A stretch of DNA of 14,164 bases from an uncultured Streptococcus sp. (GTDB taxonomy: Bacteria > Bacillota > Bacilli > Lactobacillales > Streptococcaceae), in assembly GCF_938036805.1 (NCBI RefSeq), contig NZ_CALHWC010000189.1:1-14164 (forward strand). The letters are read 5' to 3'. A program made the translations under genes and the position numbers. Below are positions 6,864 through 14,110 of the stretch, piece by piece. Each line of letters starts with the position of its first letter. Position 1 is the stretch's first letter. The notes under the pieces were generated by a model that was given only the letters and a program-made list of their open reading frames with translations, was not told the origin of the DNA and searched no databases.

Positions 6864-7442
6864 TTATTCCTTTTCTAGTTCAATATCTACAAATTCTTCA
6901 AGATTTTTCATATTATCAAAGAGGTAGCAGCTAAAGCCGGCCGCCTGACCAGCTTCGATATCAATCGGGCGATCTCCGATAACCAGCCCAGACTCAATCT
7001 GGTACTTGTCTTTTAAATACAGCATAGACTCAGGATCCGGCTTACGTTTAAAACCATTAGTAGCCGTCACTACTTCTGTAAAATAAGGATCAATCTGCGT
7101 CTTCTGCAAAATCTCTAACACCTGATCATCTCGGTGAGAAATCAGAAAGTTTCTGCCACCTTGCTGGATAATTTGCGCCAATAATTCTGATGCACCGTCA
7201 AATAAAATCGGATGCTCTAATTCCTTGGCCTCGTTCGCCTTATAAGCCTTTAAAAATTCCTTGTTTCTAGGGGCAAACTGGCGGACTGCATACTCTGTCG
7301 AAACCTTGAGAGCCTTATAAACTTCATCATGACTCGCAGTCAGACCAAAGTCCTGCAAGGTATGGACAAAAGCTGCGGTTGAAGTCTCATAATTATCCAA
7401 GAGAGTCCCACCTAAATCCCAGATGTAATCTTGATAATTCAT
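6864..7442 (-). CDS. HAD-IA family hydrolase with variant motif I
   Basis: This 192-residue protein belongs to the HAD superfamily with an alpha-helical cap (subfamily IA, the phosphoglycolate phosphatase / beta-phosphoglucomutase group). Motif I is WDLGGTLLDN with the nucleophile at D9, but the usual second Asp of DxDGT is Gly11. Motif II Ser102 (LISHR), motif III Lys134 (FKRKPDP) and motif IV GDRPID (156-161) are intact. The loss of the general acid/base suggests altered chemistry, perhaps slow phosphatase or another reaction. From memory, pneumococcus has the same gene with the same DLGGT before gyrB, so this is not a sequencing error. Substrate is unknown. The ATG at 7440-7442 lies 7 bp from a TATAAT, so the message is probably leaderless. 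It is the promoter-proximal gene of the gyrB transcript. Confidence 0.85.
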   Translation of the reverse strand: MNYQDYIWDLGGTLLDNYETSTAAFVHTLQDFGLTASHDEVYKALKVSTEYAVRQFAPRNKEFLKAYKANEAKELEHPILFDGASELLAQIIQQGGRNFLISHRDDQVLEILQKTQIDPYFTEVVTATNGFKRKPDPESMLYLKDKYQIESGLVIGDRPIDIEAGQAAGFSCYLFDNMKNLEEFVDIELEKE

Positions 7443-7449
7443 ACCCTTT

Positions 7450-7458
7450 ATTATACCA
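7450..7458 (-). promoter_or_regulatory. Extended -10 promoter of the HAD gene and gyrB
   Basis: On the minus strand TGGTATAAT (7450-7458) is a perfect extended -10. No -35 box is recognisable (CCCCTT or CCCTTT at the expected place). The spacer holds T and A tracts (TTTTTTT-C-AAAAAA, 7461-7474). The last T of the -10 is 7 bp before the ATG, which places the transcription start at or 1 nt before the start codon. Confidence 0.65.
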
Positions 7459-7489
7459 TATTTTTTGAAAAAAAGGGGCTTTTATTTAT

Positions 7490-7522
7490 GATGAAATAGC
7501 ATATTTTCATCGATTTTTCATC
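7490..7522. repeat. Small inverted and direct repeats upstream of the HAD-gyrB promoter
   Basis: GATGAAA (7490-7496) and TTTCATC (7505-7511) form a 7-bp inverted repeat with an 8-nt loop. TTTCATC then recurs at 7515-7521 after a short spacer. The cluster lies about 35-70 bp upstream of the -10. It could be an operator or a structural leftover; nothing identifies a regulator. Confidence 0.4.
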
Positions 7523-7534
7523 CAACTTAGACAG

Positions 7535-7560
7535 AAAAAAATCACCCGAAAATCGAGTGA
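7535..7560 (-). terminator. Terminator of the yeiH-rodA-DJ-1 operon
   Basis: On the minus strand TCAC-T-CGA pairs with TCG-G-GTGA (7542-7560; one U-G pair) around a three-base loop and is followed by seven T (7535-7541). It begins 5 bp after the stop codon of the DJ-1 gene. Confidence 0.85.
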
Positions 7561-7565
7561 ATCTT

Positions 7566-8114
7566 TTAGTTCTCAAAAACATCTTTAAAAAGCATAGAAC
7601 TTGCCAATTGATCTGCATCTCCGCCTAACTGGTGAACCAACTCATAGGCAAAAGGCAGGGCTGTGGATGGGCCACGGCTGGTGATTAACTTTCCATCTAT
7701 GACAACGGTCTGCTTCTGATAGCTACCGTTTTCAATGTTGGCTTCCACTCCATCGTAGCAAGTGAAGTTCTTATCATTCAGGAGCCCTGCGCGGTCAAGG
7801 GCAATGGGAGCCGCACAGATCGCTGCGACAAATTTACCTTCTGCTTGAAATTCCTGCAGAACTTCCATCAAGCGGTCGTCATCACGCAGATTAGTTGATC
7901 CTGGCATACCGCCCGGAAGAACGACCATATCATAAGCAGATAAATCCCCATTCCAGACTTGATCGGCTTTGACAGTAATCTGGTGAGAGCCGGTCACAGC
8001 CTCCTCAAAGCCAATCATATCACAAATAAAGCCTGCACGACGCAAGACATCGACAACGGTAAGAGCTTCTATTTCTTCAAAGCCATTGGCTAACATAAGA
8101 GCTACTTTTTTCAT
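7566..8114 (-). CDS. DJ-1/PfpI (YajL/ThiJ) family protein
   Basis: The 182-residue product matches the DJ-1/YajL branch of the PfpI superfamily, which protects against glyoxals and oxidative damage; deglycase or glyoxalase activity is claimed for relatives. The nucleophile-elbow cysteine is C100 in VAAICAAPIAL (DJ-1 C106), and Glu16 in GFEEIEAL corresponds to DJ-1 Glu18. VVLPGGMPG (64-72) and a C-terminal TSRGPSTALPFAYEL segment are also typical. Older annotations call such proteins thiazole monophosphate biosynthesis proteins, which is not supported. I chose MKKVALML at 8114 because AAAGGTG lies upstream; an in-frame ATG 33 bp earlier adds MDTSYPRKVFY, has no ribosome binding site and does not match the family. 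It is the last gene of an operon with rodA, 36 bp away. Confidence 0.9.
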   Translation of the reverse strand: MKKVALMLANGFEEIEALTVVDVLRRAGFICDMIGFEEAVTGSHQITVKADQVWNGDLSAYDMVVLPGGMPGSTNLRDDDRLMEVLQEFQAEGKFVAAICAAPIALDRAGLLNDKNFTCYDGVEANIENGSYQKQTVVIDGKLITSRGPSTALPFAYELVHQLGGDADQLASSMLFKDVFEN

Positions 8115-8150
8115 ATAAAACACCTTTCTAGGATACGAGGTATCCATTTC

Positions 8151-9383
8151 TTATTTTATTTTTCTAAGTACAACTTTTTTACGAACGGCTGGCGTGACAG
8201 CTCGCTTCTCCTCCTCTAGATTATTCTGATAAGAGACAGACAGTAGGAGGCCGATTCCGATGAGATTGCTGACGATAGAGGAGCCCCCTTGGGAAATGAA
8301 GGGGAGCGGAATCCCTGTCAAAGGCAAAATCCCTGTCACAGCACCAATATTTTCAAAAATATGAAAGAGGAGCATCATAATGAGGCCGGTCGAGATATAA
8401 GTGTAGAACTGATTGTTGGACTTGATAGTGATCTGGAGCATGCGATAAATCAAAACCAGATAGATAACAATCACTAAACTAGAGCCAAGAAAGCCAAAAT
8501 CCTCTGCAATCACGGTGAAAATCATATCACTTTCACGGACAGGTACCAGCAGATTTGAGACATTAAATCCTTGACCTAACAAACCACCACTTCCAATAGC
8601 AATCTGCCCCTGTGCCTGTTGATAAGTTATCGTCTGAGCGTACTCAAAGGGATGCAGCCAAGCTGAAATCCGATTGATCTGATAAGTCGGCATCCCTAAC
8701 CCATGGAGAAAAGCACGGCCACCATTTGAAATAAAGATCAACATAAAGACAGTAAAAAGAAGGGATACTGTCAAGAAAACTGGTAGAATAATCTTCCACG
8801 AAACACCAGATAAGAGAACAATGCCGCAGTAAATCGCAGCAAATACTAGAGCTGTCCCCAAATCACTCTGCAAGGCTAAAAGAAACAAGACTGGCAAGGT
8901 ATATAATGCTAATTTTACAATCAAAAAGAGATCTAAAGCAATGGTTCGCTCATAGTTCTTATTTTGCTGCAGAAACTTCACTACAACTCGCGACAGCATC
9001 AAAATATATGAAATTTTCATAAATTCAGATGGCTGAAAGAGAGTAACCCCGCGAATAGATACCCAGTTTTTCGCCCCTGTAGAAGCCACTAAGCTCTCAC
9101 TATAAAATACAAGCGGAAGAACCATAAGTCCTAAGCCTAAAACATACAGAAAAGGCGTCATCTTCCAAAGAAACTTAGTGTTAAAAAACATAACGATAAA
9201 GCTAATCAGAAAGCCTAATAAAATCCAAACTACTTGCTGACCAACAATCTGCAAGACATTATTTGGATAATCATGACTAACCGCTATATAAATAGCCGTA
9301 ACTCCGATTGATAGTAAGAGCAAGACAGGTAAAAGCAAGCTGTAATCAATCCGAGACTCAAATGTTCTTCGCTGTGAAGGCAT
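8151..9383 (-). CDS. rodA: SEDS-family peptidoglycan polymerase RodA
   Basis: RodA is the integral-membrane glycosyltransferase that polymerises lipid II for peripheral wall growth, working with a class B PBP (PBP2b in pneumococcus). The 410-residue product has about ten transmembrane segments. SEDS signatures are NWVSIRGVTLFQPSEFMKIS (106-125), QSDLGTALV (172-180), NRISAWLHPF (237-246), GQIAIGSGGLLGQGF (259-273), RESDMIF (283-289, where D286 matches the catalytic Asp of SEDS proteins) and a C-terminal GIPLPFISQGGSS loop. FtsW is the alternative; the position beside gyrB/ezrA matches pneumococcal rodA, and the short basic C-terminal tail fits RodA. The ribosome binding site is AAAGGAAA. It is the middle gene of the operon, 12 bp after the YeiH gene. 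Confidence 0.92.
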   Translation of the reverse strand: MPSQRRTFESRIDYSLLLPVLLLLSIGVTAIYIAVSHDYPNNVLQIVGQQVVWILLGFLISFIVMFFNTKFLWKMTPFLYVLGLGLMVLPLVFYSESLVASTGAKNWVSIRGVTLFQPSEFMKISYILMLSRVVVKFLQQNKNYERTIALDLFLIVKLALYTLPVLFLLALQSDLGTALVFAAIYCGIVLLSGVSWKIILPVFLTVSLLFTVFMLIFISNGGRAFLHGLGMPTYQINRISAWLHPFEYAQTITYQQAQGQIAIGSGGLLGQGFNVSNLLVPVRESDMIFTVIAEDFGFLGSSLVIVIYLVLIYRMLQITIKSNNQFYTYISTGLIMMLLFHIFENIGAVTGILPLTGIPLPFISQGGSSIVSNLIGIGLLLSVSYQNNLEEEKRAVTPAVRKKVVLRKIK

Positions 9384-9395
9384 AATTTTCCTTTC

Positions 9396-10370
9396 TTACA
9401 AAAAATATTGGATAATCAAACTAGAAACTGCGACGCAGAACCAAGCAAAAGCTCCGGTTAATAAAGGTCCCGCTCCAGCCTCCCTGAACTGTTTGAATGA
9501 CACCTTGGTTCCAATTCCTGCTAAGGCCATAGCCATCAGCCATTGGGATAAAAGTTTCGTGTAAGGAACTAGATTTGATGGAAAAATTCCCAAACTGCTC
9601 ACTACAGAAGCCAGGACAAACCACAAAATAAACCATGGAAAAATCTTCTTCAAGTCTACTTTTTGAGCTGACCGCTTATCTCGAACATATCGATAGCCTG
9701 CAAAGGTGAGGCAGGCGGGTACAATCATCAAGGCTCTGCTTAGTTTGACAATAGTTGCCAAATCTCCCGCTGCTTGACTGTAAGTATAACCCGCCGCAAC
9801 GACTGACGAAGTATCATTGATGGCCGTCCCTGCCCAAGTCCCAAAATAGGCATCAGACATTTGCATGAGATGCCCCAGAAAAGGAAAGATAAAAACAGCT
9901 AAAATATTGAAAAAGAAGATGGTTGAAATGGAAAGAGCAATATCCTCTTCTTCTGCTTCTAAAATGGGCGAAGCTGCTGCAATAGCTGAACCACCACAAA
10001 TTGCCGTTCCAAAGCCAATCAAAATGGTTAAAACACGTCTCATCTTGAAGAACTTCCCAGCTGCATAGGCCGCCAAGAATGCAATCAAAATAGTTAAAAG
10101 ACTAATCTTCAAAGAGGACAAACCCGTTGCAGAGACCTTGCCGATTGACATAGAAAAACCTAAAAAGATAATAGAATATTGAAGCAGTTTCTTTCCTGAA
10201 TAGGTCAAGCCCGGCTGAAAGGAGTCTGGCAATTTCCATAAATTACTAAGCAAAATTCCTAAGACAATGGCAAACACACTGGATCCAATCAGCGGAAACC
10301 AATTCCCTAAATAAATGGCAATAGCTGCTATCGCAAATGATAGAGCAATTCCTGGTAGATTCTTTTTCAC
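9396..10370 (-). CDS. YeiH/UPF0324 family membrane protein (putative sulfate exporter family)
   Basis: This 324-residue protein has about ten hydrophobic helices and belongs to the YeiH/UPF0324 family. Landmarks are an N-terminal FAIVLGILLSN helix (33-43), LLQYSIIFLGFSMSIG (62-77), GTAICGGSAIAA (120-131), a central INDTSSVVAAG stretch and a C-terminal AMALAGIGTKVSFKQF. Databases name it a putative sulfate exporter, but the substrate is not proven for streptococci. The start is GTG at 10368-10370, with AAGAAGG 7 nt upstream; a nearby ATG is out of frame and closes at once. An extended -10 promoter stands upstream. It leads a three-gene operon with rodA and the DJ-1 gene, a pairing with no obvious functional logic. 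Confidence 0.88.
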   Translation of the reverse strand: MKKNLPGIALSFAIAAIAIYLGNWFPLIGSSVFAIVLGILLSNLWKLPDSFQPGLTYSGKKLLQYSIIFLGFSMSIGKVSATGLSSLKISLLTILIAFLAAYAAGKFFKMRRVLTILIGFGTAICGGSAIAAASPILEAEEEDIALSISTIFFFNILAVFIFPFLGHLMQMSDAYFGTWAGTAINDTSSVVAAGYTYSQAAGDLATIVKLSRALMIVPACLTFAGYRYVRDKRSAQKVDLKKIFPWFILWFVLASVVSSLGIFPSNLVPYTKLLSQWLMAMALAGIGTKVSFKQFREAGAGPLLTGAFAWFCVAVSSLIIQYFL

Positions 10371-10396
10371 GTCATAACCTTCTTCCTAGTCTTTTC

Positions 10397-10405
10397 ATTA
10401 TAGCA
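10397..10405 (-). promoter_or_regulatory. Extended -10 promoter of the yeiH-rodA-DJ-1 operon
   Basis: On the minus strand TGCTATAAT (10397-10405) is a perfect extended -10; no convincing -35 is present. The start near 10390 leaves a leader of about 20 nt before the GTG codon. Confidence 0.7.
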
Positions 10406-10447
10406 GATTTTTGGCATCAGTAGCCGAGAAAATTTGCAATCATTTAG

Positions 10448-10476
10448 AAAAACAGCCAGATAAAATTGACTGTTTT
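10448..10476 (-). terminator. Probable terminator of dinG
   Basis: On the minus strand AAAACAG (10470-10476) pairs with CTGTTTT (10449-10455), with a short inner CA/TG pairing and an AT-rich loop. The T residues form part of the stem, so the free T tail is short. It begins 9 bp after the dinG stop. Confidence 0.5.
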
Positions 10477-10485
10477 CAAGCAGTT

Positions 10486-12930
10486 TTAGTCGAAAAATTC
10501 TTTTAATTCCTTTACAATATCCCGCTGCGACAGCATTTCTAGAGATGCCAATTGATTTAGATTTTGCTGGATTTGCCGACCATAGCGCTTAGTTGAAATA
10601 CGCTTGTCGAGAAGTATAACCGCCGACTTTTGGTGTTCATTGCGACGGGTTCGTCCCATGGCCTGCTTCAATCGTAAAATAGCTGACGGCAACTGATAAT
10701 CGTAAAAAGGATTTTTGCCTTCTGCCTTCAGATGATGATTGATCTTTTGCACAAAGAAATCTCTGGGATTATCAAAAGGAATCCGTGTGATCAGCTGAAT
10801 AATTTGCTCTTGCTGAGCAAAATCCGCTCCTTCCCAGAAACTGCCTGCTCCCAGCAAGATAGTGGCCTCTCCCTTGTCAAAACGACGCTTGATATTGGCT
10901 GGCTCGCCGTTCTTATACTGGGCCAAATGCGGCAAGGTCAGCTGGTCTGAAGTGGCAAGCAATAAATCTTTGGAGGTAAAGAGAACCACCATTGGCAGAT
11001 TCAATAGAGCTAAACTCTCCAAGCTTGCGACAATCCTCTCAGCATATTCCTGCGTTGATAACTCCACCACATCTGGAAAATCTAGATCTAAGAAAAGTTT
11101 CTGCAGGGGCTTCTTTTGCTGAGGAAGTTTATAAAAATAATAATCCTCAAAACCTAGTAACTGAGGTAAATTCACCTTGGAACTAATCTCCAAAGTAGAG
11201 GAAACCAAGATTACCTTAACGGTATCAGGCAGGAAATCCTTAAATCTCATGAGTTCTGAGCGTCCAGCATGAAGCCTTGTCACCCGATGATCTGCAAACT
11301 GCTCTTCCGTTAGCCAGTAGTATTGGTACTTAGTTGAAAACAATTCCCTGAGCTCTGGCAGCAAGTTTTCATCCAGCTCAGACACATCCTGACGCAGCTT
11401 GGCTATCTTCTGTGAATCCAATTCACTGGTCTTGCCCCGATGCTTTTCAGCAGCATCCGCCAGTTCAAATTGGATGCTTTGCAAGAGGCGTTCTTGTAAA
11501 ATCTGTTTTTCTGTCTGCAAAGCTTGGCTGATAGTTTGCAATTGCTTGGTCAAATTGATACTGGCCTGCGAAAAACTTTCCAAGACAAAAAACATTTTTT
11601 GAGCCTCGTCCACCACCAGCATCCGATTGTCCAGCAAAGACTGATCATCTTCAAGGCGCGTCAGAAGGTAAGCATGATTGGTAATCACGACACGACTGCT
11701 AGCTGCCTTGACCTGCCCCAGTCGCCAAAAATCCTCTTCATAAAAGAGCGAATGCTTGCTTAATTTCCCATCATGGCGTATCTGACTAAAGTAAGACTCA
11801 AAACGATAAGCCTGACCGATTTCATTTAAATCACCCGTCTCCGTCTCTGTCAGCCAGATCAAAAGCTGCATTTTGCAACGATTAACAAGTCGATTGTCAT
11901 CCAAAACCGATAGACTTTGATAAAAATGATCTAATTTTAGATAATTTTCGGGACTTTTGAGATTATGAAAGGAGATATGAAAGACTTCCTCTAAGAGTCG
12001 GCCTTCCTTTTGCATCAGCTGGTCCTGTAAAATCTTCGTCGGAACGGTTACTAAGACTCTATCCTGACCATGAGCCAAAATAGGCAAAAAATAGCCAAAA
12101 GTCTTGCCAAGCCCTGTCTGAGCCTCCAAAAAGCTAGGTGCCGTCTGACTAAGCGCCTCAGTCACATACTCCGCAAATCTCAGCTGGTCGGGACGCTCGT
12201 CTAGCCCCAGCAGATAAAGGTTGGTCAGAAAGTCCTGTGAAAGTTTCTTCTCAGGCGGCAGGATTCTCGGCTTTTTCAAAAAGATACCGTGCGTCTCCTG
12301 CAAAGCCTTTCCAGAATAGTCTGGCATCGACTGAAAAATCTCTTCTATAGCTAGCCGTGACTCATAGATGAGACTATTGGAAAATTCCAGCACCTTCTCC
12401 AGAAAAGCTTTTGGCAGTCCAGTCATCTTTTTCTGGATTTTTAGAAATAGCTGAGCTGTCGCCTGAGCATCTGCCAAAGCGGTATGAGCATTTTCCAGAG
12501 GAATTTCCAGAAGCTCGCACAGATTTCCTAAGGCATATTTATCAAAAGTCGGATAAAAAACCTGAGCTAATTCCACCGTATCCACTCTCGGAGTCAGCAG
12601 GTCAAAGCCTTCCCAAAAGAGAGCTTCTGCCAATAAATTGGCATCAAACTTGACATTATGAGCGACAAAAATCGCATCTTCAATAAGTTCATAAACTTCA
12701 CGGGCAACCTGTGAAAAATCCGGAGCTTGGCGTAAGCGCTGATCATCCAATCCTGTCAGCTGTTTAATATGCTCATCCAGAGCCTCATGCGGATTCACAT
12801 CTGTTTCATACGTTTGGCAAATCATCCCGTTTTCAATGATAACAATGCCGATTTGAATAATTTTTGCATTGCTGTTCGCACTTGTAGCCTCCAAGTCGAT
12901 GACAGCATATTTATAGTTCGATTGTGTCAT
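10486..12930 (-). CDS. dinG: DinG-family protein with N-terminal DnaQ-type 3'-5' exonuclease
   Basis: The 814-residue product fuses two parts. Residues 1-170 form a DEDDh exonuclease: DLEAT (D12, E14), HNVKFD (91-96) and HTALAD (149-154). The rest is an XPD/DinG-like superfamily 2 ATPase: Walker A QTGLGKT (271-277), ITNHAYLL (416-423), Walker B DEAQ (441-444, instead of DEAH) and motif VI QAMGRTRR (756-763). The region between Walker A and B has only one cysteine (C352), so the 4Fe-4S cluster of E. coli DinG is absent. S. aureus DinG of this architecture is reported to be a nuclease without helicase activity, so the same may hold here. A role in DNA repair or recombination intermediates is inferred. 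The ATG is 9 bp from a TATAAT and lacks a Shine-Dalgarno sequence. It is monocistronic and divergent to the MBL gene. Confidence 0.92.
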   Translation of the reverse strand: MTQSNYKYAVIDLEATSANSNAKIIQIGIVIIENGMICQTYETDVNPHEALDEHIKQLTGLDDQRLRQAPDFSQVAREVYELIEDAIFVAHNVKFDANLLAEALFWEGFDLLTPRVDTVELAQVFYPTFDKYALGNLCELLEIPLENAHTALADAQATAQLFLKIQKKMTGLPKAFLEKVLEFSNSLIYESRLAIEEIFQSMPDYSGKALQETHGIFLKKPRILPPEKKLSQDFLTNLYLLGLDERPDQLRFAEYVTEALSQTAPSFLEAQTGLGKTFGYFLPILAHGQDRVLVTVPTKILQDQLMQKEGRLLEEVFHISFHNLKSPENYLKLDHFYQSLSVLDDNRLVNRCKMQLLIWLTETETGDLNEIGQAYRFESYFSQIRHDGKLSKHSLFYEEDFWRLGQVKAASSRVVITNHAYLLTRLEDDQSLLDNRMLVVDEAQKMFFVLESFSQASINLTKQLQTISQALQTEKQILQERLLQSIQFELADAAEKHRGKTSELDSQKIAKLRQDVSELDENLLPELRELFSTKYQYYWLTEEQFADHRVTRLHAGRSELMRFKDFLPDTVKVILVSSTLEISSKVNLPQLLGFEDYYFYKLPQQKKPLQKLFLDLDFPDVVELSTQEYAERIVASLESLALLNLPMVVLFTSKDLLLATSDQLTLPHLAQYKNGEPANIKRRFDKGEATILLGAGSFWEGADFAQQEQIIQLITRIPFDNPRDFFVQKINHHLKAEGKNPFYDYQLPSAILRLKQAMGRTRRNEHQKSAVILLDKRISTKRYGRQIQQNLNQLASLEMLSQRDIVKELKEFFD

Positions 12931-12939
12931 ACTGCTATG

Positions 12940-12948
12940 ATTATATCA
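12940..12948 (-). promoter_or_regulatory. Extended -10 promoter of dinG
   Basis: On the minus strand TGATATAAT (12940-12948) is a perfect extended -10, with only a poor -35 (ATGTCT, 12963-12968). Nine bases separate the -10 from the ATG, so the predicted leader is about 3 nt. No LexA/DinR-like box was seen. Confidence 0.65.
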
Positions 12949-13020
12949 CAAATGCCAGCCTGAGACATCTGAAAATAAGCTAAGCTACAAAATTAATTTT
13001 GTGCAAAATTTCTGCTTTTT

Positions 13021-13029
13021 TGTTACACT
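13021..13029 (+). promoter_or_regulatory. Probable promoter of the MBL hydrolase gene
   Basis: TGTTACACT (13021-13029) is an extended -10. A TTGTGC at 12999-13004 could be the -35, but the 19-bp spacer is long. The start near 13036 leaves a leader of about 27 nt containing AAAGGAAG. Confidence 0.5.
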
Positions 13030-13062
13030 CTTTATTGAGAAAACATACGCAAAGGAAGCCCA

Positions 13063-13698
13063 ATGAAAGTTCACAAAATTGTCAATCTCATTGCTTTTGA
13101 AAATACTTATGTCCTTGAAAATGACCGTCATGTCATCGTCGTTGACCCTGGCAGCGACTGGCGGAAGATTCAACGCAAGCTAGAAGAAATTGCTAAACCC
13201 ATCACAGCTATTTTACTGACTCATACGCATTACGATCATATCATGAGTCTGGATAAGGTCCGAGATAATTTTGCCAATCCACCCGTCTATGTAGCTGAGA
13301 GCGAAGCAAGCTGGCTCTATACTCCTACTGATAATCTTTCAGGTCTCGACCGCCATGCAGATTTGGAAGACGTCATTCTCAGACCTGCTGAATATTTTTT
13401 CAACTATCACGAGGACTACCAGCTGGATGACTTTTCTTTCTACGTTGTTCCAACCCCTGGTCATTCTATCGGAGGAGTTTCCATTATTTTCCCAGAAGAT
13501 CAGGTCGTCCTGACTGGTGATGCCCTCTTCCGTGAAACCATCGGTCGTACAGATCTGCCGACTGGTAGCATGGACCAGCTCCTTACTGGTATCCGCGAAG
13601 AGTTATTTGTCTTACCCAAAGACTATCGCGTCTATCCCGGCCATGGAAATGACACAACGATTGGTCACGAAAAGAATTTCAATCCATTTTTCCAATAA
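13063..13698 (+). CDS. Metallo-beta-lactamase-fold hydrolase (glyoxalase II-like)
   Basis: The 211-residue cytoplasmic protein has the full dinuclear metal site of the MBL fold: THTHYDH (53-59), H134 in PTPGHSIGG, D153 in TGDALF, and H194 in YPGHGNDT. The compact size and the GRTDLPTGS segment (161-169) place it in the YqgX/YcbL group of hydroxyacylglutathione hydrolase-like proteins. These hydrolyse thioesters such as S-lactoylglutathione in some species; streptococcal substrates are not settled. AAAGGAAG lies 7-8 nt before the ATG. It is divergent to dinG, with 132 bp of shared upstream region, and is followed by a strong terminator, so it is a single-gene unit. Confidence 0.9.
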   Translation: MKVHKIVNLIAFENTYVLENDRHVIVVDPGSDWRKIQRKLEEIAKPITAILLTHTHYDHIMSLDKVRDNFANPPVYVAESEASWLYTPTDNLSGLDRHADLEDVILRPAEYFFNYHEDYQLDDFSFYVVPTPGHSIGGVSIIFPEDQVVLTGDALFRETIGRTDLPTGSMDQLLTGIREELFVLPKDYRVYPGHGNDTTIGHEKNFNPFFQ

Positions 13699-13706
13699 AC
13701 TGATAG

Positions 13707-13740
13707 TGAGGCAGAAATCAATACTGCCTCATTTTTTTTT
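13707..13740 (+). terminator. Terminator of the MBL hydrolase gene
   Basis: TGAGGCAG (13707-13714) pairs perfectly with CTGCCTCA (13724-13731) around a 9-nt loop and is followed by nine T (13732-13740). It starts 9 bp after the stop codon. Confidence 0.93.
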
Positions 13741-13849
13741 ATATAGTAAACAACTGTTTCTATGTAAGAATGAAAAAAGGGCTTTTGGAAAAAGTCAGGA
13801 AATAGGCTCTACAATCTGACTTCCATGTCATGTCGCTTTTTGCTTATTG

Positions 13850-13858
13850 TGATATACT
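13850..13858 (+). promoter_or_regulatory. Extended -10 promoter of the small membrane protein gene
   Basis: TGATATACT (13850-13858) has the extended -10 form, identical to the box in front of yueI (264-272). There is no good -35. The predicted start is near 13865. A 7-bp inverted repeat (AAGTCAG 13792-13798 with CTGACTT 13816-13822) lies upstream, with no known role. Confidence 0.5.
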
Positions 13859-13878
13859 TAGTTCATAGAAAATAAAGA

Positions 13879-14085
13879 ATGGTCTTCATAATGGATAAAA
13901 GAAAAATTTGGTTAATTCTGCTGGCTATTTCAGCTATGATAACTCTCCTTGGATTAGGTTTTTCTGCTTATAATTTTTATGTTTTTGACAAGCCTTTTCT
14001 AAACAGTACCACAAGAGGCCTCTTGTCTGCATTCTTTTTTACCCTCATCATAATCAGCCTTGGTCTCTCAAAAACAGACCAATAA
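13879..14085 (+). CDS. Small two-helix membrane protein, unknown function
   Basis: I do not recognise this protein. At 68 residues (or 64 if the ATG at 13891 is used) it has a basic MDKRK start, a first transmembrane helix (IWLILLAISAMITLLGLGF), a short loop with FDKPFLNSTTRG and a second helix (LLSAFFFTLIIISLGLS), ending KTDQ. Positive charge at both ends suggests both termini are inside. Neither start has a proper Shine-Dalgarno; the first has AAAG directly before it and the second none. An extended -10 promoter lies 20 bp upstream of the first ATG. The coding potential is supported by the clear two-helix pattern and promoter, but not by a family match. The second copy of the intergenic repeat follows 25 bp after the stop. 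Confidence 0.6.
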   Translation: MVFIMDKRKIWLILLAISAMITLLGLGFSAYNFYVFDKPFLNSTTRGLLSAFFFTLIIISLGLSKTDQ

Positions 14086-14110
14086 CAATAATTTATACTT
14101 TTAATGCAAT

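Noticed and set aside
8115..8147. Longer DJ-1 protein with 11 extra N-terminal residues
   Set aside because: The family begins at the first beta strand (MKKVALML), and AAAGGTG precedes that ATG.
12931..13062. LexA/DinR-type SOS box between dinG and the MBL gene
   Set aside because: I looked for a paired operator near the dinG -10 and saw none; streptococci of this group generally lack LexA.
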